A stretch of 64,000 nt of DNA. Source: Zychaea mexicana. Its lineage: Eukaryota > Mucoromycota > Mucoromycetes > Mucorales > Lichtheimiaceae. The stretch lies in NCBI RefSeq assembly GCF_025766255.1, contig NW_026516744.1, positions 62,001 through 126,000 of the forward strand, written 5' to 3'. The notes beneath the pieces were generated by a model. That model was not told the origin of the DNA. It did not search any database and saw only the letters and a program-made list of their open reading frames with translations. Position 1 is the first letter of the stretch. Each line of letters starts with the position of its first letter. This document shows, piece after piece, positions 21,617-34,174 of the stretch. The position numbers and the translations under genes were made by a program.

Positions 21617-21963
21617 AAAGATATGCGGATGATTGATGACGGTGACACATCCACGCACTACGTGAGTACGTAGGATAGACGAGCAACGCGCTATATTTCT
21701 GTACTACAAGCTATAATAAACAAAGAGAGAAAGAGACAGTCCACAATAGCCACATACGCGGGCACACGCACACACACACACACAAGACACAAGGGTATCA
21801 CAACCTTCGCGGCTGTGTCAAATCGTGTGACCTCATTTTTTAGGGGGAGAAGGGTGTCAGCTGCTTACTGACTTTATTTGTTTTCTTTTGTGTATCTGTA
21901 CTGTCGGCAACGACAACAAAAAGAAAAGAACAAGCGTGATTGCCAGCCCGCAGCGCGTGTATA
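21617..21963. other. Short spacer between the composite block and the Tc1-like element
   Basis: About 345 bp with a (CA)n run near 21770-21783 and no supported gene. It ends in the TA target dinucleotide (21962-21963) of the next element. Confidence 0.4.
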
Positions 21964-24448
21964 TGGTGGGAGTCAGCTTGAAGGGAGTTTCTGAGACCCA
22001 ATTTTCAACCTTTATAGAAATTTCCCATCACCTGCAAATGCCACGAAATATAGCGCAATCGACAGCTTTCAATGAGAGGAACACGGTGTGCTAAATTTTA
22101 TTTTGATTGAGCCATTTGTCGCTGCGCAATAACACCTCAAAGTTTCCGTATTTGGCCCTATTTGGCTGGGATACAATCGTTTTTTGCGTTCAAAGTCTAC
22201 ACCATTTCGCTTTGAACTAACGCAATTAGCACTTCTTCCATTTACTATCGAACCATTACTTCCCATCACAACTCCATTGCAATTCAACATGCCTAAACCA
22301 AGCAAAAGATCCCTCAAGGGAAAAGCCAACTACTACAACGGCAAAAAAGCGAAGTTACAGCGCGAAACAGAAGAACGCGTTGAAACGCGTGAGGAGCAGC
22401 CTGCGCCTGCCTCTGACGAAGTAGCCCACGTCAGCGATGAAGATATCAGCGACGAAGAAATCATTGGTGAAGACTATTCTGACTTCACCGAAGAAGAACT
22501 CGTCAGAGTCACCAATCAGGTATCCAGTGGTTTCCTTGTCTGGAGCGAAGGTGCTGATAAAAAAGGGCGTGGCACCCTCTATCATAAGAATGATCCACGT
22601 ACTATTGCGAGTAAAGAACGAAAGGAGCGAGAAAAGGCAGCAGGCTCTCAGCGCATCGAAGAAGCTTTTGGATTTCAGAAAATCGAATTGAAAAGAGCTA
22701 AGGAAGCGAAAAAGCAGCAAGAGCGCTTTACCATGGAGGAGGCTGCTTTAGCCTTACAAAAGTACGCCGATCCATACAAGAAAACGCCTGACGTCGACCA
22801 GCTGCAAAGAGCCCGTCTTGGCACTCTGTACGACTTCTTCACGAAGGTGTTAAATGGCACTGGCAAGGTTGATGCGTCTTTGCAACTGAGTGAAGGAACT
22901 TGGAAACGCGGTAAACGCTTTGCTCAACGAATTCGCGAATGGGCCAACGAGTACCTCGTCAATAAGTCGCTTGTTCCGTCGAAACGAGGTGCATACATTA
23001 AGACAGCATGTATGCTTACTGATGAGCACCTTAAATCGAGGTGCTTAGAGTTCATTCGCTCTCTCAAGCCTGAGGAGAGAACGGTCCGCGGACTCCAGGA
23101 GTTCATTCAAGAAAAGCTTGTTGTTGACGAATGCAACCCTGAGCACCGCCTTGAAACCATGATTTCAGAATCCACTGTCAGACGGTACCTGAAGAAATGG
23201 GGATTTATGCTGCGTGATAGTCAAGCACAAGGCGTTTACATTGACGGTCACGAACGTCAAGACGTTGTTGAATATCGGAAGGAGTGGTCGAAAAGAATGC
23301 TTGAGCATCGTAAGCTCATGCTTTCCTACGATAATGACGACGAGCCAGAGGCACTGGCGATGCAAATTTGGGTACATTTGATAGGGAAACAATCTATAAA
23401 TGCTCTTACAACGAATGCTTTGTTATGAATTATATAGGACCGCAGAAAAGTCCTTGTTACTCACGACGAGACGTACTTCTACTCGAACGACAGCAAACGC
23501 AATTTGTATCTTGCAACAGACGAAAGCATCATTCGTAAGAAAGGTCAAGGTCGAGCAATAATGCTCAGCGCGTTTGGATGCTCGTGCCACGGCTTATTTT
23601 GTTGCGAAACAATTATTCCTGGTGCCCAAAAAGACGGGTACTGGAAAAAAGAGCATATGGCGAAGCAGCTTGAATCAGCCATCGAGAAATTCAAAGTGCT
23701 TCACGGTGACTGCATTGGCGTCTTCTGCTTTGACCAAAGCTCTAATCACTCTGCGATGCCGGATGATGCTCTCAAAGCCTATAGAATGAATATGGGTCCA
23801 GCAGGAAAGCAAATCGTTTCCCGTAACGGTGGCTATATCGGACCTGATGGTCAATGGGTCGTTCAGCGTATGGTTGATGATGCTGGTGTTCCCCGTGGGC
23901 TAAGCGCTGTTATCAAGGAGAGAGGGTTTTGGCCAGCTGAAGGTTTGATTCGCTATTGTCAACGCGAAAACTCTGGTAATTGCTGTGCAGTGCACCTTAT
24001 GTCAAGTCAACCAGACTTCCAAGCACAAAAGTCCCTTTTGGAGGAGATCTGCTTCAAACACCACATGATCTTTGAGAAATATCCAAAGTTTCATTGTGAG
24101 TGTAACTGGATCGAAAGAGTGTGGGCAGAGATGAAGAGAATTACTAGACAAGAATGTGATTATTCCTTCAAATCCCTTCAAGAACGCGTCCACCAGCTTC
24201 CTCAACGAATCCCTATACAACACATAATTCATTATGAAAAGCGTGCCTGGAGATTCATTGAAATTTACAGCAGGGATCTCGATTTTAAGCATGCTGAGTG
24301 GGCTGCCAAAAAATACAAAAGCCATCGCACCTTACCTCCAACCCTTGACTTCTCTGATTTTCCTGAATAAATTTTTTGTACTACCCTAGCGGTATTTGTA
24401 TTTGAAATAATTTTTGCAAAAAAACTCCCTTCAAGCTGACTCCCACCA
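21964..24448 (+). mobile_element. Complete Tc1/mariner-like (IS630 superfamily) transposon, 2485 bp
   Basis: The terminal inverted repeats begin TGGTGGGAGTCAGCTTGAAG and match over about 27 bp at both ends. The element is flanked by TA on each side (21962-21963 and 24449-24450), the standard target duplication of Tc1/mariner. It encodes one transposase in the plus direction, with no break seen. Near-identical ends suggest a relatively young insertion. Confidence 0.9.
22289..24370 (+). CDS. Tc1/mariner-like DDE transposase (2 exons, 671 aa)
   Basis: Exons 22289-23371 and 23438-24370 join in phase 0 to 671 residues. The first 120 residues are acidic and charged. They are followed by helical and winged-helix-like parts (STVRRYLKKWGFMLRDSQ, a typical Tc1 HTH tail). 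Catalytic positions: Asp371 in VTHDETYFY, Asp460 in FCFDQSSNH and Glu587 in CNWIERVWAEMKR. The distance between the second Asp and the Glu is 126 residues, far beyond the 34-37 of classical Tc1/mariner. The intervening segment (about 470-560) is conserved-looking and Cys/Gly-rich. This matches a long-linker DDE family seen in fungal genomes; I do not assign a finer name. The start was chosen at MPKPSKRSLKG, the first ATG in frame. No inactivating mutation is visible. Confidence 0.88.
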
Positions 24449-24450
24449 TA

Positions 24451-26315
24451 TTAGTATTTGCTGTGTGTGTGTGTGTGTTGCATGCAGGACCCGCATATAT
24501 ACAGACATGTAACACAACGCACAACAACAACAACAACAACAAATTAGTGTGCGCAGGCATTATAGTAGTAAGCACCTCCCCCACAGGTGCCGTCGGATCG
24601 AATATTTGAATGCTCCATGCCCACACATGGATGGAAACGAGACGTATTTGCTATTTCGGTGATGACCGCGGATCAGCTTTTTCCATTATGTCACTCACAA
24701 CTGCTTCTCCTTCATCACGACACACAGCGACAAACAAATATCAAAACCAGGCTTCTGTGTATTGATATGTGTCATCTGCCTCTAACTTTCTTTCTGCTGT
24801 AAAAGAGGAGGGTTTTTTCTCCCTAGATAAAAAAAACATCATGCGAGAAACGTAGTACAGCCGCAAAACTGTCAAAATCAAGGGCGTTTCTTTTTTCCGT
24901 CCAAGTTCCCTTTGCCCTGGCCTGAGAACAAAAAAGGGTGGTGGAGGATAAGATGCTTCCAAGAGCAGTGCAGGAGAAATTAGAGAGCATGCATAATAGC
25001 ATTCTATTTTATTCATGTGTCGGCAGGATGAAAAGAGATAGGAAAGTATTATATGTTATGCATGTATGATGATGTGCTCTTCTCTTTTCTTTGTCGCGGG
25101 TGAATCCCACCCCCTGTTGTGGGAAAGAAGAAATGATCGCCAAGATCCTTTTTGAGCGGTGAGTGTCAGCATTTACAGTAAGTTAGTGAAGCTGAAAACT
25201 ATATTCTAGAAATTCAGAATTCATCTTTGCCCCCCCACCCCCCACCAAGTACAATTTTTAAAATCTGGCATGAAAAGCATAATGGCAAGTCTAGCAATTG
25301 CTGTCCCCAGCTGGGAGTGGGAAGAAATGACCTTCTTTCGTCTTGTCAAGTATATAAACTACTCGCCGTTTTCTTATCAGTCATAGATGGGGTATGATAT
25401 GAAAAAGTGCTCTTTACACTTATAGTCTTTATCGCTTGTATCCCATCATTCTTTGGCTTGATCATGGACACAAATGTGATATATAGACGAAAAATATCCC
25501 CAATTCGATCATTATCTTCTTAACAAACTGTCCATGTAGTTTCACTTCACACTGTGTTGCCTTGTCATCATCATCGTTGATTATATATGATCTGATATCT
25601 CTTATCAAGTATTAAGCTGTTTGTGTCCTTTACATGGGCTCTTTGTTTCGACATTTATTATCCCAGCACTTGTAAGAAACCTTCAAAGTGACTTTTCTCC
25701 ACACTTTCGCAGGCCAAATGTCATCCTGCTATTGCCTTGGAGTTGTTCTAACTGTTGTTGGGCTAAGCTCAGGAGACAGAGCAGACACAGTTTTATCCTC
25801 GATAGTCAATGTATTTCTTTACGTTTTCATATGTGTGAATGGGTGCTCAATATAATAGTGATCTTTCATATATGGATGTATATCCAATTCATCAAGAGTC
25901 GCTATCAAGGAAACTAATAGAGTGTGATCTGTAACAGCTCCTGAGCTCATCATGTTGTATCCATCAGCCATTCTCTTCTTAGCAGGTTATGTTTGTTTTT
26001 CTAAAGAGCGTCCTAGCTTCACTGTAAACATGAAACGCATGTTAATTAGCACTGCACCGAAGAAAGAGAAGAAAAGCACAATACGCTTGCCCCCCCCCCA
26101 AAAGCCATGCAGAGCAGGGATGCTCATCTGGCTGGATAGGACGCAAGGACGCCCAAATGTCAAATGAGCCATGGCAGGGTTACTTGTTTAGGCAAGTCGT
26201 ATACTCTATTTGATCGACCACCGTTCTTCTATTACTATTACTTACCTTACATGTCTATTGACCCTAGCTATTATTATTACCTCTTTACTGAATAGAGACA
26301 AACGACAAGAAGCAT

Positions 26316-26346
<31 letters not shown>

Positions 26347-26502
26347 AGCAAGCGGAGAAGAGGAACAAAGAATTACCATCTTTCCCCTTCTACTTGCCCC
26401 TCCCCCTCCTACTCCTTCCATACCACTTTCTATCTCCTCTTTTCACACCTCATGCACATGGCAACAGGTGACAAAATGATTATGGCAATGATAGATATTA
26501 TG

Positions 26503-26533
<31 letters not shown>

Positions 26534-28500
26534 AGTTGTTTGTTGTTTGTTGTTGCTTGCTTTGCTTGGAGAAACTTTTTGAACCTGTTCTTCCGGCCCC
26601 TTGTCCTTTCTTGGGTATATCCTTGTTTGTGTGCTGCTTCAAAAAACCCACCGCACTCTAATTTAGCAGGGCGTACGTAAACAAGAACAAACGCCCCCTC
26701 CCCCCGATTATTGATTTGTCTCAGGGCCCTTTGTTTCTCATCATCGCTTATGTGATTTTTTTCTATTTTTTCACCACCACCACCCCCCTTCGGAGTTTAA
26801 ACATCGGTCCGTTGGATCCGTACGAAGATGGAACTACTTTGGTATTTAGAAGAAATTTTTGCCAGATGTTGATAGTTTACCCGTTCCATACCAACACATT
26901 GTCCCTTTCCTATTTCCCTTGGCCCGGTGTAACCTGATCCCAGGAAAAGATTGAAACAAAACCAAACACACACTCTCGACGTAATACTAATATAGTAGGT
27001 GTTTAGATAATCGTTTAGCATTGTCACTTGTTTAATGATTCTCAGACCAGAAATGGATGACAACTACTTCGTTTTAGGATTAAGGGCTAATACCTTTCCG
27101 CTAACCCATTTAATGCAGTGTACTTACCCATCTAATCATATTTTTGAGAAAAAGCAAAACTCACACTCTACTTTCGTAGTTTTTTTTAAATGAAACGTCA
27201 TATCTGCATTAGCTTCTTCTTCCTTTCATAAATAGGAAAGATAAGATTTCTTGAGCTTAATGGAAATAGACGGAATTCTCTGCTGATGGTCCTATCTGCA
27301 CATTGGGATTCCTTGAATTCTGTATCTTTGTCCGGGCAATCTCTCATCGGGTCCGGCTTGAATGAAACATTTTTCCGCGGTTGTCGGCGCATAACAAATA
27401 ACAGAGTTTCTGTACGAAACCGGCGCTTCATTACGAGAAACATCCTAATTCATGCTGATTAATCCTCATAGTGTGAAAAACTATTAGCGCGAGAAAAAAA
27501 GGGCACTCAATTAAATTGCGGGCTCTCTTTATATGCCGACCTGCCAAACAATAAGCATCAGATGGTGCTGTCAGACAACTGTCATGTGTTAAAAAGTCAA
27601 CACCGACTGGTTTTTTTCTCTATAGAGAAGCAGGTTGAACCATTTGCTATATAGCGGCTGTAGGGATATAGCATGCTAATTGAATCAAGTAAACGTTAGA
27701 GACGGATGGTCAGACTTTGAAAGTTGCTGTTTTGTTGTATCAGCAAGCTGTATATATTCTAGTAGCTGTGACGCCACACAACGAGTTATCTTTCACAGCA
27801 TATGTTTTTGTTTATCAAGTCAGACTATACTCTCGTTTCCTTGATGGGCCAGCTACCTATGGACTGCTAAAGTCCACATGGAATCCATTGGATATTAACG
27901 CAATAAACATACTACGACCATCATGTGATACCGCTATCTTCAAATAAGAACCGAACATGGACTTAATCTTTGGTAGTACTGCGCTTTAATATATTGAATT
28001 GATTATTGTCTCTTTCAAAGGTGATATCCTCCTGAAATACGACCTGCTTTGATGCATTTGAAGAAATATGCTTCTGCGTCCTTTGACCGCAAGAGGTCGA
28101 CTATTGTGTAGTCCAGCCTAAGAAGCTAAAGTATTTTCGCCATTGTTCTATCTGTAACACCTTCTTTCTATATGGTTTGGTGATGTGAGGGAAGAAACCT
28201 AAATCTTGAGAACCCGCAGCATTGATCACCATACATCCACTTACAAAATCGCACACACAAGATATTTTTGGTGTCACCTATCACACAACTTGATGGCTAA
28301 TGTGGGGTTCTCTTTTTTTGTCATTACGTCCTTTCCAAATACGATATTTTGAGTGGTGGGGAGTGGGGTTCACTTTCTGGATCTGCCGAAGAAAGTAGTT
28401 TCTTGTAGTTTTCCATTAACCGTGATTTGCATTACGCTACGTTTCAAGGACAACCTTCCTCCTTCAATCGCTCTAGATACCTTTTCCATATCAAAAACAG
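24451..28500. other. Gene-poor, AT-rich intergenic stretch
   Basis: No supported gene over about 4 kb. It contains simple repeats: (GT)n near 24463-24478, (AAC)n near 24520-24541, an (ATC)n/(AGC)n compound run at about 26313-26350, and (AC)n near 26500-26522. Open frames are short, mostly begin at non-ATG codons and lack domain patterns. Confidence 0.45.
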
Positions 28501-28790
28501 AGAAAAATATATACTTTTCTCAGTGTCTTCATACTGGATACACCCGAGAGATATAGAAATCGCAGCATGTAGGTATTGGATTCAGATGCAACTTCTCTAG
28601 ATGCATTAGATTCCTTGATGGTAGATTTATTAGTTCCCCATACTTTCTTAATGTGCCTGTTTCTAAGTGAGCTTGTATATAGTGGCTCGATTTTTGATGC
28701 AAAAAATCTAAAGTTGACACGTTGACAGGCAATTGTTGCAAACTTTTGCCAGAAAAAAAACTCTTGAATGTTGTCGAGCACTCCAATTCT
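28501..28790 (-). repeat. Diverged inverted repeat, left copy (paired with about 30136-30385)
   Basis: Read on the minus strand, this segment matches 30136-30385. Shared landmarks in the same order are ATTCAAGAG followed by a poly-T run, CTGTCAACGTGT.AACTTT, ACCATCAAGGAATCT and AATATGAAGACA (or AGTATGAAGACA). The match is imperfect. Both copies may be remnants of an unknown gene or element. Confidence 0.55.
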
Positions 28791-29512
28791 TCATAGTTCA
28801 GTATAGCACAAGAATTATTGGCGTCGTTGAAGATAACATAACACTACTTATCTCTACCTCTCAATCGTCTCCCACAACTGACAAAAAAGCTTCCAATGTG
28901 TCGTCACACGATGCTTATATGATCCAATCCCTCGATCATCTTTTTTTACAGCTGGCAAAAAAAAACCAAAACCGCTGATTAATTATGGAGACAACAACGC
29001 GCAGCTTATAACGACAAATTGAGTCCCGTTTGCTAATAAAAAAGAAGATCAGGGAAATCAAGAATGTGAAGAAGGCAAGGTAGGCTTTTCTATTAATCAA
29101 GTGCTTTCCGATTGATCAGATTGTCATTATTTTTATACAGAGAGTCGATTCTGGTTTTTTCTGTTTGAATAGTGACCAAGCAACTCCAGAACGAATGTAC
29201 TAAAAAAGCTTTAACAGGTGAACACGATCCCTCAGAATGATATTTACCTAATTTTTTTTTCAGAGGAGAAAAGTGTTGTATGATTATACCTATAATAACT
29301 GTTTTTTTATTGACAATGTGAATTGATGTTGTGACTAAGGAATTTGATAAAGTGTATATCATACCAAGTGGGAGGACGATGAAGGGATATGAAAGAATGG
29401 TAAGCAACGTTGTGGGATCTAACAGAAAAAGATTAATCAAAAAATATTATATTACGTATTCAATTCAATGGATTAACCTTGAGCAAAAGCTAATGTGGAT
29501 ATCTTGTTTAAA

Positions 29513-29893
29513 TCAAATCGTTTTCTTGACATCAAATAGTGTCTTGGATAATAGAATAGTCGCGTATACTTTAGCATATCTCAGCACCAGTACAAAGGTA
29601 TGGATGGTGTCTTTTAATGCCAAGATACCACTCGCGACAGGCTTCCCAATACCGAGTTCGTCGAGTCGTTTTGTCAATATACGCATTTCTTTTCCTAGCT
29701 CTACGTATTCAGATCCGAGACGTTGATGTGCTTTTGGCGGCTTAAATTCGGCAACGAGGATAATAATTTTCTTGCTTAATCCATTAGCGTAAATCACATA
29801 ATATGGCTTATATACTCGTTGTATATTGTTCACTGTCCGTCCATGGACATATTTGTCTAGCCATATAAAAAGAAGTCTAGATAAACGCTTCAA
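29513..29893 (-). pseudogene. Fragment related in pattern to the E-x-K element protein
   Basis: A minus-strand frame of about 126 codons without an ATG start (stop just upstream, possible TAG acceptor) encodes KPYYVIYANGLSKK, then IIILVAEFKPP, LGSEYVELGKEMRILTKRLD and KPVASGILAL. The order hydrophobic strand, E-x-K-P-P, then a (V)xLxxxM helix parallels LLLVEIKPPYK...PDLVKLANVMKD in the 567-residue gene at 11896-14328. An ATG-started frame just upstream (29929-30156) could be a further exon but is not supported by phase. It most likely represents a degenerate member of the same expanded family. Confidence 0.45.
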
Positions 29894-30135
29894 TCAAACT
29901 ATTTAAAGAATGCTTAAATGTAAAAGTTCTAAACTACTGTTCGTTGCGGTTTACTAAAGAGTGCTATTGATTGATAATGATTAGTCAAAGAGTGAGGTGC
30001 AAGAATATTTAGCACAATGATATTCTCTTCAATCTTAATATTACACATTTGACTGTGTACATTATTGTTATTCATAAAAGTGGAAACTTTTGTTGTAAAT
30101 TTGTTTGTCAGTTGTGGAAGACAACTGAATTTTGG

Positions 30136-30385
30136 AGGTGTTTGATAACCATTCAAGAGCTTTTTTTTCCATCGAAGAAGTACTCAACAGTTGTCTGTCA
30201 ACGTGTGAACTTTCAAATTTGCATCAACACTCGAATGAATATATCACCTAAAAAAAGGTAATTATCAACCATCAAGGAATCTCACTGTATACAGAAAAGT
30301 TGTATTTGAATTCAATACAGGTTGCACTCTCTTTTCTTTCAGATGTTCTTCAATATGAAGACATTGGGAAGGTGTGTATGATATA
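30136..30385 (+). repeat. Diverged inverted repeat, right copy (paired with about 28501-28790)
   Basis: This is the partner of the segment at 28501-28790 in opposite orientation. The two copies bracket the E-x-K fragment at 29513-29893 at a spacing of about 1.3 kb. Identity is moderate with several indels. Confidence 0.55.
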
Positions 30386-30990
30386 GAAATCTAAGTGATC
30401 CAAATGAAACCATGGGACTCTTCCAAAATAATGGGAAGAAATTTTCATTGCCAGGCCCCAAGAAGTGAATTCGCCCACCCCCACTCTCTCCTAAATCGAA
30501 CATTTTGTTGATAAGCTTCTAAATCCTGTTAGGTAAAGCTGACAAAAACCGTCCAATCACGGTTAGCGGCATTACTCAGGTTCCGGTGTCGTAACCCTCG
30601 GACGGATTTTGTACAGAACGTGTACTCGTCCCCGTTTCTTCGGTCCTCAACACCGGAGAAAACGATGATGCTGGTGACACCCTCCTTGTGCCCCCACTTC
30701 TTCCCACATGAGTCAAGTGCAATAAAAGGAAAGATTACATCCCGTTGGGAAATGGTTTACTTTAACATATCATTAATTCAGATCGAGTCCGCCCCGCGCT
30801 TTTCCGACAATTGGCGGCTGATAAAAAAAAAAAGAGATTTGTTGTGACCATCTTTTAAGTCGTCATCTTGCATTTATTTGGCGCCTTTAACATCCAATAT
30901 TGAACCATCTTTTATTTCCCTGATTTTGACACTGACATACTATACGATCCCCTTCATCGAACGATCCTAGATTTGGATCCCAATTCCCAG
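30386..30990. other. Intergenic region
   Basis: No gene is seen. The last 150 bp are AT-rich and presumably include the promoter of the small gene starting at 30991. Confidence 0.35.
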
Positions 30991-31323
30991 ATGGCATTTC
31001 CAGTGGATCCTATCATGGATGACCAGATGGATCTTGGTAAGTTCCAAGTATAATTTATTCCCGAAATGCTTGTTGTCTCAACTATACACGGAATTATTCA
31101 TGAAATATTTCTATATAGCCATCTGGTCCAATTCCAAGTTTTGGAAGGCCTAGAGCAACCAAGAACAAGGGATATCGTCACCCAAGCAACGAACACGAAC
31201 CTTTTCCGGCTATATTTTGAGGAGAAGATGACGATAGCTGCTGCAGCAGAAAAAGCAGGAATGCGTCGTTCCACTGCAGGAAAACATATTGCATTGGAAC
31301 GACGCCGCCGTAATAATAAATAA
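30991..31323 (+). CDS. Small helix-turn-helix-like protein (2 exons, 76 aa, tentative)
   Basis: Exons 30991-31036 and 31139-31323 join in phase to 76 residues starting MAFPVDPIMDDQMDL. The C-terminal two thirds (LFRLYFEEKMTIAAAAEKAG, MRRSTAGKHIALERRRRN) look like a helix-turn-helix followed by a basic tail. This resembles the N-terminal DNA-binding part of Tc1-type transposases common in Mucoromycota. No catalytic domain follows, so it could be a domesticated or remnant HTH. The acceptor is AAG at 31137-31138; a TAG at 31117-31118 would put a stop in frame. Other splice choices are possible. Confidence 0.35.
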
Positions 31324-33564
31324 CCGTATAAACATTCAAACATTTTAAATTTGGAATGGATTATTGTTGTTCGGCGTCCGTGTAATTTTGAAGTTGAAGT
31401 CTGGTGTGGTACATCTATCGTATATTAAAGTCGAAGTTTGGTAATGGTGCACCTATGTTATATTAACAGGCGATTTTGAGGCGCCATCTCACACCGCCAT
31501 TGTAATTTTCACCTTATGCCAATCACAAAAAGCAGGCCGCCATTGTAGTTTTCAGCTTCTGCCAATCACAAAAAACACGCCGCACCCCCGAACGCCATAG
31601 TAAGAAAAGAACCCCGCCATCATGAGAAAAAAACCTGTACACTAGAGCCCTGTCTATTACACATATACTATACTCTAAATGGTGCAAGATGTGTTGTACT
31701 GTCGTATTACTACTTTTTTTAACTCAGCACAGAAGGTACATGAAATTGGTTTTGTTGGAAACAACAAAGTTTCTTTTTCCTTGTGTTGCAGGATTTCAGT
31801 ATAGTTCATCAAAACGTGTGCTTGAAGAAAAAGTTACTCAAACGAATTATTTGTGTGCGTTTCTTTCCTGCCGAACTATCAGTAACGTATCTGCCCGCTT
31901 TGTATATGTACTGTACAAATCATGTGTACAACAGCGTGCGCTTCTTGGTATCAAGTGCACTATGGCATCATAGTTATTATATCATGTCCCATCTTTGTGT
32001 GAAAGGAACTTATCTTACTAATGTTTTTTTTTGCCACAGATATATACAGTCAAGCGAGAGGTGTCCATATGTTAATTGTTACTATGCTATAAACATTTTT
32101 TAGCATCCTTATTTCTTAAAACACGAGTATGTTAGATTTTTTATGCGTACTAACCCTTTGAAAGCTTTTCACATTCAAAATTTTACATGAATAAGACCTC
32201 AAACGCTGTTTTGAGTCCTTTATGCTATATGATGATGTTTGCAAACGTGACCTTATATCAACATATTTCATTTCCATCTTTTATAACTTTTACGGCTTTG
32301 TTACTTTATTAGCATAAGACGAGCACTCGTCAAAGAGCACAGGTTACAGTCAAGGCACCATCTTTCGCATGATCGCGCGGTTTTTCTTTTTATTTCTTCA
32401 GCAACTCTTTTGGTCATTTGAGTCGCGGTCAGGCTTGATTAAAGCATGTAGAAAGTATTATTATTTAGATAATAAAACAAGTAGTATTACTATGCTTTGG
32501 ATGTAAGCTTTCGTGTCAGGAGGGTGATCGTGGTGCACGATTAAACAAAGGCTTCACAATTGTTGGAACTGTATCATATGGTTGTTAAGTGAGCAAGTGC
32601 ATGATGATGAATCCATATGTATATATTGGATCATCCGCTGTTTTTGTGTTCATATACTAATTAGCAGCCTTCTTCTTTATATCCAAAAAACGAAATGCGT
32701 AAGTTTTATTATTTTCCGAGGTGAAGGCTTTGTATCGTAGCTTCTAGTTAGCCTCTTTTTAACCGAAAAGCAAACACAGCGTAATTGTTGGAAAGTAATG
32801 TACCGATGTATTATCGATAACAATTTACCATATATTTTTGGCTTTGCCCTGATTAAACGGTCATGCCATGCAATACTTTTAAGCAACGAAAAAAGTATAG
32901 CTAAAAACAAGCCATTGTACTGGAAGCTGATTTAGAGGTTCTCTTCTTCACCGTTACTGCTCATGTATATATACTTCCTCAAGCATTACTACTACATTGA
33001 GTAATTGAAGATCTTCAAGAAGAATTATAGGCTGTTCCTATTGTAGTCGGTGAGCATATACTCAGGGCCATGTTTCTTTTACTTTGTTGCCACTAATATC
33101 AGCTAAAAAGCGTACAAAAAAGGTAGAACCTTATATATTATAGGATTAAGACTTCCTCACGAAAATAAGATGAATTAATGCACTTACAATCATTAATCTT
33201 GAAAAGAAAAATGATATTTGAAGGCTTAAAAATTATGTGCAAGGTTTGAATTTCTGTATGGTTGCCAAGTCTTCAACCACATATGGTTTCTTCAGGTACG
33301 GTTGTTATGCACGAGGCATGTTACACCAACGTCATTCAGATACAGTTGCTAGGCATGTCAAAATTCCCCACAGCAACCGTGGATTAATACTCTAAGAACT
33401 CAGCCGTATACGTGTATCCTTACTTTGCGTATTACCGGCAAACGGCGTCTATTTTGATGTTTTTATAGCAAACACAATGTTCTTCACCATCGCAACAGCA
33501 GCTGGATTTCACTTGACGTATCTCCATGGCAACGGCGTCCAAATCATTGATTTTATAAGCAAGC
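31324..33564. other. Gene-poor AT-rich stretch
   Basis: No supported coding region. Two near-copies of a short GC-rich phrase (GCCGCCATTGTAGTTTTCAGC-like and CGCCATTGTAATTTTCACC-like, with CAATCACAAAAA) occur near 31490-31580. Otherwise nothing is seen. Confidence 0.35.
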
Positions 33565-33966
33565 TTACATGAAACGATATTTATGTATGACAGTAGCAAC
33601 GGAGCAAGGGCGTATATCTTGGATTGCGCTTAAAAGAAAAATGTTTGCTAATAAACCTAAAACTTTTTCTTCGTAAGGACTTTGACTCAACGTGTTTTTT
33701 GTGATGATCGCCAAACATAACTTGGAATATAAAACCCAACAGTCAGTATCTTTATGGCATGAATATGGGAACACATCAGGCAGCATTACACCAGCGTCGT
33801 CAAATTCTTTTATCGGTATCTTCTGCCTATACCAACGGTTAGCGCCAAACATGGAGGCCCTGGTTTGTACTCCTTTCTTCAAAATAAGAAATCTCTTTGA
33901 CTGTGTCCTTTCGTAAAGTCGGTTGATCCATGTATGAATTAATCGCTTTCGAAAGAAAAACCGCAT
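33565..33966 (-). CDS. Hypothetical ORF, 133 aa, possibly a gene fragment
   Basis: An ATG-initiated minus-strand frame of 133 codons has a plausible protein-like composition (FDDAGVMLPDVFPYSC, KVLGLLANIFLLSAIQ) in an AT-rich, gene-poor region. No domain is recognised. It may be an exon of a degenerate repeated gene or a chance frame. Confidence 0.3.
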   Translation of the reverse strand: MRFFFRKRLIHTWINRLYERTQSKRFLILKKGVQTRASMFGANRWYRQKIPIKEFDDAGVMLPDVFPYSCHKDTDCWVLYSKLCLAIITKNTLSQSPYEEKVLGLLANIFLLSAIQDIRPCSVATVIHKYRFM

Positions 33967-34174
33967 ATCATGTTAGTATCAATGGATGTGCCGTGGACTT
34001 CGTCATTGAACGCCCTGAACAAACAAATCCAAACAACCGGGGGAATTCGTCACACAGCATTTGGTTGTCTTGGTCAGCTTTACTAAACCCATTTTAATAC
34101 TATTATTAATATCTCGAAAGAGCTTCTAATTTTAAAATCATGTGTATATATAAATGTATGCATTATATTCCCCT

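Noticed and set aside
29093..29440. 115-codon hydrophobic minus-strand frame downstream of the E-x-K fragment
   Set aside because: AT-rich composition explains the hydrophobic residues; no splice link in phase was found.
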